A DNA stretch of 25,625 bases from an uncultured Oscillospiraceae bacterium. Its GTDB lineage: Bacteria; Bacillota; Clostridia; Oscillospirales; Oscillospiraceae. Of the stretch, positions 12,472 to 21,153 are shown piece after piece. A program made the translations under genes and the position numbers. Below the pieces are notes generated by a model. That model was given only the letters and a program-made list of their open reading frames with translations, had not been told where the DNA came from and searched no databases. Numbering within the stretch: the first letter of the stretch is position 1; each line of letters starts with the position of its first letter. The DNA is taken from positions 1 to 25,625 of the forward strand of contig CATZRD010000034.1 of the NCBI GenBank assembly GCA_958423465.1. The letters run 5' to 3'.

Positions 12472-14852
12472 GTCTCGCCTTCCTGCTTCTCGGCGGCGGT
12501 TTTTCTGGCGGCAGGCTTTTTCGCCGCCGGCTTCTTGGCGGTCGATTTCTTCGCCGCGGACTTCCCAGCCGCCGGCTTCTTAGCGGCGGACTTTTTCGCT
12601 GCCGGCTTTTTGGCCGCCGGCTTCTTCGCCGCCGGCTTTTCCGTGGGCTTCTCCTCCGCGGGAGCCTGGGCGGAGCCCTCCGCCGTCTCAGCGCCGGTCT
12701 CCGTCTTTTTGCGGTAGCCGCCCCGCTTCTCCTCGGGGGTAAAGTTGGAGCAGCTCTCGTTGACGCAGAAGGGCCGCTTAAAGCCCTTGCCGGACTTTTT
12801 GAACATGGTCTGGCCGCACACCGGGCAGTCCTCCGCCACCGGCACGTCCCAGGTGGTGAAAGAGCACTTTTTGCTCTCGTCCCGGTCACTCATATGCTCG
12901 CAGCAGTAGTAGGTGTACTGCTTGCCGGTCTTTTTGCTGACGCCCACCCGCTTCATCAGGCGGCCGCCGCAGAGGGGGCAGCGGCCGGGCATGGCCACCA
13001 CCAGCGGCTTGGTAAAGGTACACTCGGGATAGCCGGGGCAGGCAAGGAACCGGCCGAACCGGCCGCTCTTCACCACCATCTGCCGTCCGCAGACGTCGCA
13101 GACCTCCTCGCTGACCTCGTCGGGGACCTTCAGCCGGACGCCCTCCAGATCCCGCTCCGCCTGCTCCAGATTGGTGCGGAAGGGCTCGTAGAACTCCCGC
13201 AGCAGGGCCTTCCACTGCTTCTTCCCCGCCTCCACGCTGTCCAGGTCCTCCTCCATCCGGGCGGTGAAGCCGGTATCCACAATGTCCGGGAACTTCTCCT
13301 CCATGAGACCGTTGACGATCTCCCCCAGGGGGGTGGTTTTCAGATACTTGCCCTCCTTGACCACATACTCCCGGTCCAGGATGGTGCTGACCGTGGGGGC
13401 GTAGGTGGAGGGGCGGCCGATGCCGTTTTCCTCCATGGCCCGGATCAGGGAGGCGTCGGTGTACCGGGCGGGGGGCTGGGTAAAGTGCTGCTGCCGGTCA
13501 AAGCTCCGGCTGTTCAGCCGCTGTCCCTCGGCGAGAGGGGGGAGCTTGTCCTCCTTCTCCTCCTTCTCCTCGTCCCGGCCCTCCTCGTACACAGCGGTGT
13601 AGCCGGAAAACTTCAAACTGCTGCTGCCGGCCCGGAAGCTGTGGCCCGCCGCCTCCGCCTCCACGGATACGCTGTCATAGACGGCGTTGGCCATCTGGCA
13701 GGCCAGAAACCGGCTCCAGATCAGCCGGTACAGCCGGTACTGCTCCGCCGTCAGATCCCCCCGGATCCGCTCCGGCGTCAGCTCCACATTGCTGGGCCGA
13801 ATGGCCTCGTGGGCGTCCTGAGCGCCGGCCTTGGTCTTATAGGTCCGGGGACGGCCGGGGTAGTAGGCCTCGCCGTACCGGCCCAGAATAAAGCTCCTGG
13901 CGGAGGCCAGGGCCTCGTCGCTGAGCCGCAGGGAGTCGGTACGCATATAGGTGATGAGGCCCACGGCCCCCTCCCCGGCGATGTCCACGCCCTCGTAGAG
14001 CTGCTGGGCGATGGCCATGGTCCGCTTGGGGGTCATGTTCAGCTTCCGGCTGGCCTCCTGCTGGAGGGTGGAGGTGGTGAAAGGCGGCGAGGGGGCGCGC
14101 TGCTTGTCCTGGCGCTTCACGCTCTTCACCTGGAAGGGCGCGTTCTCCACGGCGGCTACCACCGCCTCCACCTCTTCCCGGGAGCCCAGCTCCCGCTTTT
14201 TGCCGTTCTCCCCGTGGTAGCGGGCCGTGAACATGGTTTTCTCCGTGCCGTCGGTGTCCAGCACCGCGTCCAGGGACCAGTACTCCTGGGGCACGAACTG
14301 GGCAATCTCCCGCTCCCGGTCGCAGACCATCCGGGTGGTCACGGACTGGACACGGCCGGCGGAGAGGCCCCGGCGGATCTTCTTCCACAGCAGGGGGCTG
14401 AGCTGATAGCCCACGATGCGGTCCAGGATGCGCCGGGCCTGCTGGGCGTCCACCAGATCCTGGTCGATCTCCCGGGGCGACGCGATGGACTCGCTGACCA
14501 CCCGCTTGGTGATCTCGTTGAAAGTGACCCGGCGGGCCTTGCCGTCATCTAAATGCAAAAGCTCCTTCAGGTGCCAGCTGATGGCCTCCCCCTCCCGGTC
14601 CGGGTCGGTGGCCAGGTACACATACCCGCTGGCCTTGGCGGAGCTTTTCAAGTCGTTGATAATGTCCTCTTTGCCCTTGATGGGCCGGTAATTGGGTTCA
14701 AAATCGTGATCCACGTCCACCCCAAGGGTGCTCTTGGGCAGATCCCGCAGATGGCCCATGCACGCCTTCACCTGGTAATGGGACCCCAGATACTTGCCGA
14801 TGGTCTTGGCCTTGGCGGGGGACTCCACGATCACGAGGTCTTTTTTTGCCAT
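12468..14852 (-). CDS. topA: DNA topoisomerase I (type IA)
   Basis: TopA relaxes negative supercoils by transient single-strand breakage. The 794-residue protein has the Toprim start LVIVESPAKAKTIGKYLG (Glu10), the acidic triad region LATDPDREGEA (Asp83, Asp85), SAGRVQSVTTRMV, and the active-site Tyr302 in ITYMRTDS. Three zinc-ribbon modules follow from about residue 583 (CDVCG; CPLCG; CPVCG). The last 60 or so residues are a Lys/Ala/Pro-rich repetitive tail. AGGAGG lies just ahead of the ATG. It is 54 bases after dprA; a perfect 14-bp GC palindrome (14866-14879) lies in the gap but has no T tract. The 3' end overlaps trmFO. Confidence 0.98.
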   Translation of the reverse strand: MAKKDLVIVESPAKAKTIGKYLGSHYQVKACMGHLRDLPKSTLGVDVDHDFEPNYRPIKGKEDIINDLKSSAKASGYVYLATDPDREGEAISWHLKELLHLDDGKARRVTFNEITKRVVSESIASPREIDQDLVDAQQARRILDRIVGYQLSPLLWKKIRRGLSAGRVQSVTTRMVCDREREIAQFVPQEYWSLDAVLDTDGTEKTMFTARYHGENGKKRELGSREEVEAVVAAVENAPFQVKSVKRQDKQRAPSPPFTTSTLQQEASRKLNMTPKRTMAIAQQLYEGVDIAGEGAVGLITYMRTDSLRLSDEALASARSFILGRYGEAYYPGRPRTYKTKAGAQDAHEAIRPSNVELTPERIRGDLTAEQYRLYRLIWSRFLACQMANAVYDSVSVEAEAAGHSFRAGSSSLKFSGYTAVYEEGRDEEKEEKEDKLPPLAEGQRLNSRSFDRQQHFTQPPARYTDASLIRAMEENGIGRPSTYAPTVSTILDREYVVKEGKYLKTTPLGEIVNGLMEEKFPDIVDTGFTARMEEDLDSVEAGKKQWKALLREFYEPFRTNLEQAERDLEGVRLKVPDEVSEEVCDVCGRQMVVKSGRFGRFLACPGYPECTFTKPLVVAMPGRCPLCGGRLMKRVGVSKKTGKQYTYYCCEHMSDRDESKKCSFTTWDVPVAEDCPVCGQTMFKKSGKGFKRPFCVNESCSNFTPEEKRGGYRKKTETGAETAEGSAQAPAEEKPTEKPAAKKPAAKKPAAKKSAAKKPAAGKSAAKKSTAKKPAAKKPAARKTAAEKQEGET
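12480..12653 (-). repeat. Repetitive Lys/Ala-rich coding tail of topA
   Basis: The 3' end of topA encodes about ten imperfect copies of a five-residue unit such as KKPAA or KKSAA. At DNA level these are degenerate 15-base tandem repeats (gccggcttcttggcg-like on the plus strand). Such basic tails resemble histone H1-like sequences and those in actinobacterial TopA, where they help DNA binding. The number of units may vary between strains. Confidence 0.85.
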
Positions 14853-14906
14853 TCGTTCCTCCTGAGCGCCCGCGGGCGCCGAAATGTTTGGGCCGGGAAG
14901 GGCCCC

Positions 14907-16127
14907 TTACTGCCGCAGCGTCACCGCCAGAGAGAAGCGCTTGCCGCTGTGCTGGGTCACCAGTCCGTCCACCTCCAGCACGGTCAGGGCAGACAGCACC
15001 CGCCGGGTGGGGATCTGGGTCTCGTCGATGAGGTCGTCCACCTGGACGGTGCGGCCGTCCAGGGCCTTGACGATGCGGATCTGGTCGTCGGTAAGGCCGT
15101 GGCTGCCGGTAAGGTCCAGCTCCGGCAGCTCCGGACGGGCCTCCTCCCGCTCCCCGGCCGGCTCCTCCGCCTCCCGGCAGCGGGCCGCCATGGGCGACGG
15201 CTCCTGACCGAACTTCTCCGGCTCCCGGCTGCGGACGCCCTTCAGCTTATGGGGATATTGTGCCGCGTAGTGGCTCAAAACATCCCAGGCGTCGGTGACA
15301 AGCCCCGCGCCCTCCCGGATCAGGTTGTTGCTGCCCACGCACGTCCGGTCCCCGGCGGGGCCGGGCACGGCGAACACGTCCCGCCCCTGGTCCAGAGCCC
15401 GGCTGGCGGTGATGAGGGTGCCGCTGCGCTCCGGCGCCTCGCTGACCACGGTGGCCAGGCACAGGCCGCTGATGATCCGGTTCCGGGCGGGGAAGTGCTC
15501 CCGGCGGTGCTCCGTCCCCGGCGGGTACTCGGAGAGGATCACGCCCCGGGCGGCGATGTCCGCGTAGAGGGAGGCGTTCTCCATGGGATAGGTAATGTCA
15601 TGGCCTCCGGCGATGACGGCGGCGGTAAAGCCTCCCGCCCGCAGGGCGCCCCGGTGGGCCATGGCGTCGCCGCCCTTGGCCAGACCCGAGACGATGAGAG
15701 CCCCCAGATCCGCCATCTGGAAGGCCAGCCGCTCGGTGACCTGCAGCGACGCGGGGGACGCCTTCCGGCTGCCCACCATGGCCACGGCGATCTCCTCGTC
15801 AAAGAGGGGCATCCGCCCCTGGACATAGAGGAGGATGGGCGGGTCGTAGATGTTCCGGAGACGGTCCGGATACTCCGCGTCCCGAATGGTGATCATCCGC
15901 AGGTCCAGCCGCTGGCACTCCCCCAGAATCCGGTCCGCCTCCTCCAGGCTCTTGTCCTCCAGAGCCTTGACCTGGCTTCTGGTGATGCCCTCCACAGAGA
16001 GGTACGCCTCGCTGTCGGCAAAGTACACCCCGTCCGGCTCCTGAAAGCGGTCCAGCAGGGCCAGCTTGGCCACATTGCCCAGGGTGGGACGGGTGGCCAG
16101 CCACAGCCAGTACTTCAAAGACGACAT
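14907..16127 (-). CDS. dprA: DNA-processing protein DprA
   Basis: DprA binds incoming single-stranded DNA and loads RecA during natural transformation; it is also kept in many species with no known competence. The 406-residue protein has an N-terminal helical region, a Rossmann-like core (about 105-315) with AMVGSRKASPAS, IVSGLAKGGDAMAHRGALR and FPARNRIISGL, and a C-terminal winged helix (about 345-400, LTDDQIRIVKALDGRTVQVD) like the DML1-type domain. The usual GLARGID motif reads GLAKGGD here. The ATG at 16127 has an AAAGGA site about 10 bases upstream. It is upstream of topA, the common Firmicute order, and shows no sign of decay. Confidence 0.95.
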   Translation of the reverse strand: MSSLKYWLWLATRPTLGNVAKLALLDRFQEPDGVYFADSEAYLSVEGITRSQVKALEDKSLEEADRILGECQRLDLRMITIRDAEYPDRLRNIYDPPILLYVQGRMPLFDEEIAVAMVGSRKASPASLQVTERLAFQMADLGALIVSGLAKGGDAMAHRGALRAGGFTAAVIAGGHDITYPMENASLYADIAARGVILSEYPPGTEHRREHFPARNRIISGLCLATVVSEAPERSGTLITASRALDQGRDVFAVPGPAGDRTCVGSNNLIREGAGLVTDAWDVLSHYAAQYPHKLKGVRSREPEKFGQEPSPMAARCREAEEPAGEREEARPELPELDLTGSHGLTDDQIRIVKALDGRTVQVDDLIDETQIPTRRVLSALTVLEVDGLVTQHSGKRFSLAVTLRQ

Positions 16128-16153
16128 GGGATCACCATCCTTTCGTATCGTTC

Positions 16154-16171
16154 AAGCGCGCGGGCGCGCTT
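16154..16171. other. 8-bp GC hairpin between the SpoU-type gene and dprA
   Basis: AAGCGCGC-GG-GCGCGCTT is a perfect inverted repeat just after the SpoU-type methyltransferase stop. On the minus strand only TT plus GAACG follows, so it is a weak terminator at best. It could modulate readthrough or stabilise mRNA within the operon. Confidence 0.45.
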
Positions 16172-16178
16172 TTCCCTG

Positions 16179-16937
16179 CTATCTGTATCCCTCCCAGAGG
16201 AGCAGGCCCGCGGCCATGGCGGCGTTGAGGGATTCGCATTTTCCCTCCATGGGCAAACGTACCGCCGTATCGCAGGCGTCCAGCGCCGCCGGAGTCAGGC
16301 CCCGGCCCTCGCTGCCCACCAGAATCACCCCCCGGCGAAGATCCGCCTCCCGGGCGTCCACGGTGTCCGATCGCAGAGCGGCGGCGATGAGGGGCAGCCC
16401 CGCCGCCCGCAGCCGGGGAAGCAACTCCTCCAGAGCGCAGGCATACACCGGCAGACGGAAGGCCGCCCCCATGGTGGAGCGCACGGTCTTATGGTTGAAG
16501 GGATCGGCGCAGCCGGGGAGCAGAATGGCCCCGTCGGCCCCAAAGGCGTCCGCCGTCCGCAGGGCCGTGCCCACGTTCCCCGGGTCCTGGACGCCCTCCA
16601 GGGCCAGATACCGCCGGCCGGTCAGCCTTTCCGGCAGGGCCGTGTCCGGCGTCCGGGCCGTGAACAGCGCCCCCTGGGGCGCCTCCATGGGGCTGACGGA
16701 GGCCATCACGTCCCGGGGCACCTCCACCAGCCGCGTCCCCGGCGGCAGAGGCGGCAGCGCCGTCCCCGCCGTATGGACCACGGCGGTGATAGGTACGCCC
16801 CACCGGACCGCCTCCTCCAGCAGCTTCACGCCGTCGGCCAGATACTCCCCCGTCTCCCGGCGGTAGGCCCGGGAGGCGGCCAGACGGCGGATATGGGTCA
16901 TGAGGGGATTGGCCCTGCTGGTGATTTTTTCCGACAT
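16179..16937 (-). CDS. SpoU/TrmH-family RNA 2'-O-methyltransferase
   Basis: This SPOUT enzyme transfers a methyl group from SAM to a ribose 2'-hydroxyl in rRNA or tRNA. The 252-residue protein has an N-terminal substrate-binding part (1-100). The knotted catalytic domain carries motif 1 (DPGNVGTALRTADAFGADG), motif 2 (ILVGSEGRGL) and motif 3 (LPMEGKCESLNAAMAAGLLLWE). Length and layout fit the YsgA/RlmB-like group, and the target nucleotide is not assigned. It starts 10 bases after lysS with a weak ribosome site, so it is probably translated by coupling. It lies in an operon of translation and DNA-topology genes. Confidence 0.92.
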   Translation of the reverse strand: MSEKITSRANPLMTHIRRLAASRAYRRETGEYLADGVKLLEEAVRWGVPITAVVHTAGTALPPLPPGTRLVEVPRDVMASVSPMEAPQGALFTARTPDTALPERLTGRRYLALEGVQDPGNVGTALRTADAFGADGAILLPGCADPFNHKTVRSTMGAAFRLPVYACALEELLPRLRAAGLPLIAAALRSDTVDAREADLRRGVILVGSEGRGLTPAALDACDTAVRLPMEGKCESLNAAMAAGLLLWEGYR

Positions 16938-16947
16938 GGGACCTATC

Positions 16948-18450
16948 TCACTCGATGGGCTTCATGGTGGGGAACAAGATCACGTCCCGGATGGAGTCGC
17001 TGCCGGTGAGGAGCATGGCGCAGCGGTCGATGCCAATGCCCATGCCGCCGGTGGGCGGCAGGCCGTACTCCAGGGCGGTCAAAAAGTCCTCGTCCATCAT
17101 GCCCGCCTCGTCGTCGCCCTTGGCCCGCAGCTCCGCCTGCTTCTGGAAGCGCTGGCGCTGGTCGATGGGGTCGTTCAGCTCGGAGAAGGCGTTGCCCATC
17201 TCGCTGCGGCAGATGAACAGCTCGAACCGCTCGGTGAGCCGGGGGTCCTTGGCGTACCGCTTGGCCAGGGGGCTGACGTCCACCGGGTGCATGGTGATGA
17301 AGGTAGGCTGGATCAGCTTCTCCTCCACCTTCTGGTCAAAGCACTCGTAGAGGGCGTTGCCCCAGGTCTTGTCCGCCGTCTCCGGCAGCTCCACGCCGAT
17401 GGACTTGGCGGCGGCCACCGCCTCCTCGTCGCTGGTGATGGCCATGAAGTCCAGGCCCGTGTACTGCTTCACCGCCTCATACATGGGCATACGGGGCCAG
17501 CCGGGACTGAGGTCCACGTCCTCCCCCTGCCAGGTCACATGGTAGGTGCCCAGAATATCCCGGGCCGCTCCGGAGAGCAGCTCCTCAAAAATATCCATCA
17601 TATCGTTGAAGTCGGCGTAGGCCTCGTACAGCTCCACCGTGGTGAACTCCGGGTTGTGGCGGGTGTCCATGCCCTCGTTCCGGAAGATGCGGCCCACCTC
17701 GTACACCCGCTCCAGGCCGCCCACAATGAGCCGCTTCAGGTGCAGCTCCGTGGCGATGCGCATGTACATATCGATGTCCAGGGTGTTGTGGTGGGTGATG
17801 AAGGGCCGGGCGGTGGCGCCGCCGGAGATGGTGTTCAGCACGGGGGTCTCCACCTCCATGTAGCCCCGGCTGTCCAGGTAGTTCCGCAGGTACTTCACGA
17901 AGGCGCTGCGGATCTCGAAGGCCCGGCGGACCTCCGGGTTCACGATCAGGTCCACATACCGCTGGCGGTAGCGGGCCTCCTTGTCGGTGAGGCCGTGGAA
18001 CTTCTCCGGCAGGGGCAGCAGGGACTTGCTCAGCAGCACGATGTTCCTGGCCCGGACGCTCATCTCCCCCCGCTGGGTGCGGAACACTTCGCCGTAAACC
18101 CCCACGATGTCGCCGATGTCGTACTTCTTGAAGCGGTCATAGACCTCCGGGTCCATCTCGTCCTTCCGGGCGTAGAGCTGGATGCGGCCGGACTTGTCCT
18201 GGAGGTCGCAGAAGCTGACCTTGCCCATGCCCCGCTTGCTCATCAGGCGGCCCGCCACCGTGACGGAGGCGTTTTCCAGGTCGTCAAAGTGATCCTTGAT
18301 CTCCTGGGCGTGGTGGCTCACCACGAACTTGGTCTGCTGAAAGGGGTCCAGCCCCTGGTCCTGCAGGGCCTTCAGCTTGTCCCGCCTGACCCGCAGGATC
18401 TCGCTGAGGTCCTGCTCCGGCGCGCTGGTTCGGATGGTTTCTTCAGACAT
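16948..18450 (-). CDS. lysS: Lysyl-tRNA synthetase, class II
   Basis: LysS charges tRNA-Lys with lysine. The 500-residue protein has an OB-fold anticodon-binding domain at about 50-165 (VTVAGRLMSKRGMGKVSFCD). The class II core contains FRNEGMDTRHNPEFTTVELY (motif 2) and GLPPTGGMGIGIDRCAMLL (motif 3). The ATG at 18450 is preceded by GAGGAGAG. It follows greA by 31 bases, and greA-lysS is a common Firmicute pair. No T-box is seen, and transcription probably comes from the greA promoter at 19058-19086. Confidence 0.98.
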   Translation of the reverse strand: MSEETIRTSAPEQDLSEILRVRRDKLKALQDQGLDPFQQTKFVVSHHAQEIKDHFDDLENASVTVAGRLMSKRGMGKVSFCDLQDKSGRIQLYARKDEMDPEVYDRFKKYDIGDIVGVYGEVFRTQRGEMSVRARNIVLLSKSLLPLPEKFHGLTDKEARYRQRYVDLIVNPEVRRAFEIRSAFVKYLRNYLDSRGYMEVETPVLNTISGGATARPFITHHNTLDIDMYMRIATELHLKRLIVGGLERVYEVGRIFRNEGMDTRHNPEFTTVELYEAYADFNDMMDIFEELLSGAARDILGTYHVTWQGEDVDLSPGWPRMPMYEAVKQYTGLDFMAITSDEEAVAAAKSIGVELPETADKTWGNALYECFDQKVEEKLIQPTFITMHPVDVSPLAKRYAKDPRLTERFELFICRSEMGNAFSELNDPIDQRQRFQKQAELRAKGDDEAGMMDEDFLTALEYGLPPTGGMGIGIDRCAMLLTGSDSIRDVILFPTMKPIE

Positions 18451-18481
18451 ATCGCACTCTCCTCATTCGTATGATCGCCGC

Positions 18482-18955
18482 TTACCGCTGGATCTTGTCT
18501 ACGGTGTACTGGATCTCCCCGGCGGGGGCGCTGACGGTAACGGTCTGCCCCTCCCTGGCGCCCATAAGGGCCTTGCCGAAGGGAGAATCGTCGCTGATGA
18601 CGCCGTGGATGGCGTCGGCCTCCTGGCTGCCCACGATCTTGAAGGTACGGGTCATGGTCCCGCCCACGGCGGTCACGGTGACGGTGGAGCCGATGGACAC
18701 CTGGTCCGCGGGCATATCCTCCTCCTCGATGACCACGGCGTGGAGCAGGATGTTCTCCAGCTCGCCGATGCGGGAGTACAGCTTGCCCTGCTCGTTTTTG
18801 GCCTCGTCATACTCGCTGTTCTCGCTCAGGTCGCCAAAGCCCCGGGCTACCTTGATCATCTCCGCCACTTCGTCGCTGCGGGTCGTTTTCAGGTAGTTCA
18901 GTTCCTTCTGCAGCTCGTCGAACCGCTCCTGACTCATCTTGAATTCCTTTTTCAT
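18482..18955 (-). CDS. greA: Transcription elongation factor GreA
   Basis: GreA enters the RNA polymerase secondary channel and triggers cleavage of backtracked RNA, rescuing stalled complexes. It is 157 residues, standard length. The N-terminal coiled coil (about 8-75) includes ARGFGDLSENSEYDEAKNEQ, whose acidic tip residues coordinate the cleavage metal. The C-terminal FKBP-like domain contains GSQEADAIHGVISDDSPFGKAL. ATG 18955 is used; an ATG six codons later (18937) also has a ribosome site, but family members usually keep the short KKEFKM-type lead. It is the first gene after a consensus promoter. Confidence 0.97.
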   Translation of the reverse strand: MKKEFKMSQERFDELQKELNYLKTTRSDEVAEMIKVARGFGDLSENSEYDEAKNEQGKLYSRIGELENILLHAVVIEEEDMPADQVSIGSTVTVTAVGGTMTRTFKIVGSQEADAIHGVISDDSPFGKALMGAREGQTVTVSAPAGEIQYTVDKIQR

Positions 18956-19057
18956 GGCAAACGCTGTCCTTTCCTGCCTGCATAGTGCGGCATTGGCTCT
19001 CCCCGCCCAAGGGCGCAGAGATCCAATATACCTATTCTATATTAAAGTGTGATTTGC

Positions 19058-19086
19058 ATTATATAGACATTTCCCGGTTCTGTCAA
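19058..19086 (-). promoter_or_regulatory. Consensus sigma-A promoter for the greA-lysS operon
   Basis: Perfect TTGACA (19086-19081), a 17-base spacer and perfect TATAAT (19063-19058) give a start near 19051 and a leader of about 95 bases. The -35 box contains the TGA stop codon of the upstream unknown gene, so the two units are packed without spare sequence. Confidence 0.93.
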
Positions 19087-19817
19087 CAAGGAATTTCCGC
19101 GAGGAGCTGCTCCGCCGTCACCGCGCCCAGGCTGTGGAGCGCCGCCGCCAGCTGGCCCATGTCGCAGTTGGGGTCCGCCCATTCCCGGATGGCCGCCGGC
19201 GGGCGCAGGCCCAGCCCCCGGGCGCCGCCGCCGGGGTACAGCGTATAGAGCACCGGGTTTTTCAGCGCCAGGTCCCCCCTGGGAGCAAACAGCGTAAGGG
19301 CGTCGGCCCGGTCCAGCTGCTCCGCTCCCGGCTCCGTCAGAATGGACGCGCCGTACTCCCGGCGCAGCTGCCGGGCAAAGGCGCTCCCCCCCTCCGGGGT
19401 CCACAGCAGCACATACCGGTAGCTCAGTGCCAGATCCCGGACGGTATCCATCACATACTGGTCCAGCCCGCCGGCGGACACCGCCGCCGACGCCCGGGTC
19501 CGGTCCAGGCCCAGGCCGTCCAGCCGGCGCCGGACCGCCGACGCCGCCAGCCGCCGCTCCAGAGGCAGCGTCTCCACCGGGCAGATCCCCCGGCGGATAA
19601 AGGCGGCGGTGTAGGGAAAGTCCAGAGGGAACACCGCCCGCCGGACCCCCTGGTCCAGCAGCAGCTCCGCCCCCCGCATGGCCCTGCGCCGGGCGGTCAG
19701 GGCCATGGGCCACCGCTCCTCCCGCAGGGTCAGCACCGCCATGGTCCCCGCCGGCAGCCGCAGCAGGCCGGTCTCCGGCCGCTTCGGTCCGTCGCCGTAT
19801 CGAATATATCCCAGCAT
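19083..19817 (-). CDS. Unrecognised 244-residue cytoplasmic protein
   Basis: I do not recognise this family. The reading frame is open for 244 codons and starts at an ATG with AGGAGGAGGGG upstream. The protein has no signal peptide or membrane segment. It reads as alternating helices and strands: AVLTLREERW near residue 27, RRAVFPLDFPYTAAFIRRG near 58-76, SYRYVLLWTPEGGSAFARQL near 136-155, then DRADALTLFAPRGDL and NPVLYTLYPGG. This suggests an alpha/beta, possibly Rossmann-like, fold. It is Arg/Leu/Ala-rich. It lies between the M23 hydrolase and greA, with a terminator ending 33 bases before its start and its stop inside the greA -35 box. The minus frame is preferred because of the ribosome site and the orderly composition. 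Function is unknown. Confidence 0.65.
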   Translation of the reverse strand: MLGYIRYGDGPKRPETGLLRLPAGTMAVLTLREERWPMALTARRRAMRGAELLLDQGVRRAVFPLDFPYTAAFIRRGICPVETLPLERRLAASAVRRRLDGLGLDRTRASAAVSAGGLDQYVMDTVRDLALSYRYVLLWTPEGGSAFARQLRREYGASILTEPGAEQLDRADALTLFAPRGDLALKNPVLYTLYPGGGARGLGLRPPAAIREWADPNCDMGQLAAALHSLGAVTAEQLLAEIPC

Positions 19818-19849
19818 AGCAGTCCCCTCCTCCTGGAGGCGCGGACGTC

Positions 19850-19893
19850 AAAAAGGCCGCCCTCCGCTCCATGGTATGGCGCGGAAGGCGGTC
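19850..19893 (-). terminator. Intrinsic terminator after the ftsE-ftsX-M23 unit
   Basis: On the minus strand a GC-rich stem (19893-19881 with 19867-19855, mostly paired with one wobble and one mismatch near the base) is followed by five T residues (19854-19850). It ends the cell-wall hydrolase operon but lies just 33 bases before the next start codon. Confidence 0.85.
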
Positions 19894-19923
19894 TTATGCC
19901 CGGAGAGCGGAGCCTTTTCTCCG

Positions 19924-21132
19924 TCAGTCCCAGGCTTTGATATAGCCGGGCAGGTAGTCCAGGGGATTGACCCGGACGCCGCCCTCGGTGATCTCGTAGT
20001 GGAGATGGGCCCCGTAGGAGATGCCGGTATTGCCGGTGACGCCGATGACCTGGCCCTGGGTCACGGTGTCCCCCTCCTTCACCGACCGGGAGGACATGTG
20101 GGCGTACAGGGTGGTATTGCCCCGGCCGTGGCTGATGACCACATAGTTGCCGTAGGAGTTGGAGTAGGTGGAGGTGATGACCACGCCGGCCTTGGCGGCC
20201 AGTACCTTGGTGTCATAGCCCACGCCGCCGATATCCACCCCCTTGTGGTTGGTGGAGGCCCCCTTCAGTCCCGTGTTCCGGGGACCGTAGGGGGAGGTGA
20301 TCCGCTTGCTCTTGGTCTCCGGCCAGATGTAGCCGCCGGAGGTGGCGTCCCAGCCCATCTGGGCGGCCAGCTCCTCGGTCTTGCGGACGATCTCCGCCTG
20401 GATCTTCTCCGCCTCGGCGTTCTTGGCGTCCAGGGCCTCCTTGGCCAGAGCCTCGTCGGCGGCGATCTGCTGATAGATCTCGTCCGCCTCCTTGCGCTGC
20501 CGGTCCAGGTCCGCCTTCTGCGCCTCCAGCTCCGCCTTGGCCGCCTCCGTCTCCGTCCGCAGCCGCTCCTGCTCGTCCTGCTTCTCCTGGATCTGCACCC
20601 GGATCTCCCGCAGCTCGTCGATGACCTGCTGGTCGTAGTCGATCACCGTCTGCACGTCCGCCAGGCGGCTGAGCAGGTCGGAGAAGCTGGTGGCCTTGAA
20701 CAGCACCGCCCAGTAGGAGGGCGTGCCCTGCATCTCCATCACCCTGGCCCGGTCGCAGAACAGCTCGTACTGCTCCGCTTCCTTCTTCCGGTTTTCCTCC
20801 AGCTCGTAGGCGGTCTGATCCAGCAGGGCGTTGTAGCCGGAAATCCGGCTCTCGGTGTTGACGATCTTCCGCTTGGTCAGATCGATCTGCCGGTCCAGCA
20901 TCAGCCGCAGATTGATGGCCTGGGTCTTATCGCTGCGCAGCTTGGCCAGCTCGCTTTTCAGCTGCTTGCTCTCCTGGGCCAGCTGGTCGGCGTCGGCCTG
21001 GAGATCGTCAATATCGTCCTGGGTCACGGCCCGGGCCTCCCGCACCAGGGGCGCCGACTCCGGCGCCAGCAGCGCCAGCAGCAGAAGGGCGCACAGCAGC
21101 GCCCGGCCCGCCCGATCAAAGATTCGCTTCAT
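19924..21132 (-). CDS. Secreted coiled-coil M23 peptidoglycan hydrolase (EnvC/PcsB-like role)
   Basis: This is a predicted extracellular zinc endopeptidase acting on peptidoglycan cross-links. The 402-residue protein has a signal peptide (1-35, hydrophobic ALLCALLLLALLA with a likely cut after AREARA-type sequence). A long coiled coil follows (about 37-255, rich in Gln/Glu/Lys/Ala), with a C-terminal LytM/M23 domain (about 275-395). Zinc ligands are visible as His296 and Asp300 in HKGVDIGG and the His376-Leu-His378 pair in GAHLHYE. The layout matches EnvC- and PcsB-type proteins switched on by FtsEX. It follows ftsX by 21 bases in one operon, supporting that partnership. Unlike E. coli EnvC, all metal ligands are present, so it is probably an active enzyme itself. 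Confidence 0.93.
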   Translation of the reverse strand: MKRIFDRAGRALLCALLLLALLAPESAPLVREARAVTQDDIDDLQADADQLAQESKQLKSELAKLRSDKTQAINLRLMLDRQIDLTKRKIVNTESRISGYNALLDQTAYELEENRKKEAEQYELFCDRARVMEMQGTPSYWAVLFKATSFSDLLSRLADVQTVIDYDQQVIDELREIRVQIQEKQDEQERLRTETEAAKAELEAQKADLDRQRKEADEIYQQIAADEALAKEALDAKNAEAEKIQAEIVRKTEELAAQMGWDATSGGYIWPETKSKRITSPYGPRNTGLKGASTNHKGVDIGGVGYDTKVLAAKAGVVITSTYSNSYGNYVVISHGRGNTTLYAHMSSRSVKEGDTVTQGQVIGVTGNTGISYGAHLHYEITEGGVRVNPLDYLPGYIKAWD

Positions 21133-21153
21133 CAGTCGCTCCTTTTTCTGCTC

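Noticed and set aside
14866..14879. Perfect 14-bp palindrome GCGCCCGCGGGCGC upstream of topA
   Set aside because: No T tract follows, so it is not an intrinsic terminator, and in DNA this GC-rich a short palindrome is weak evidence for an operator.
12894..17009. Long plus-strand open frames opposite topA, dprA and the SpoU-type gene
   Set aside because: Same antisense shadow effect; low-complexity products, no ribosome sites, and well-recognised genes on the other strand.
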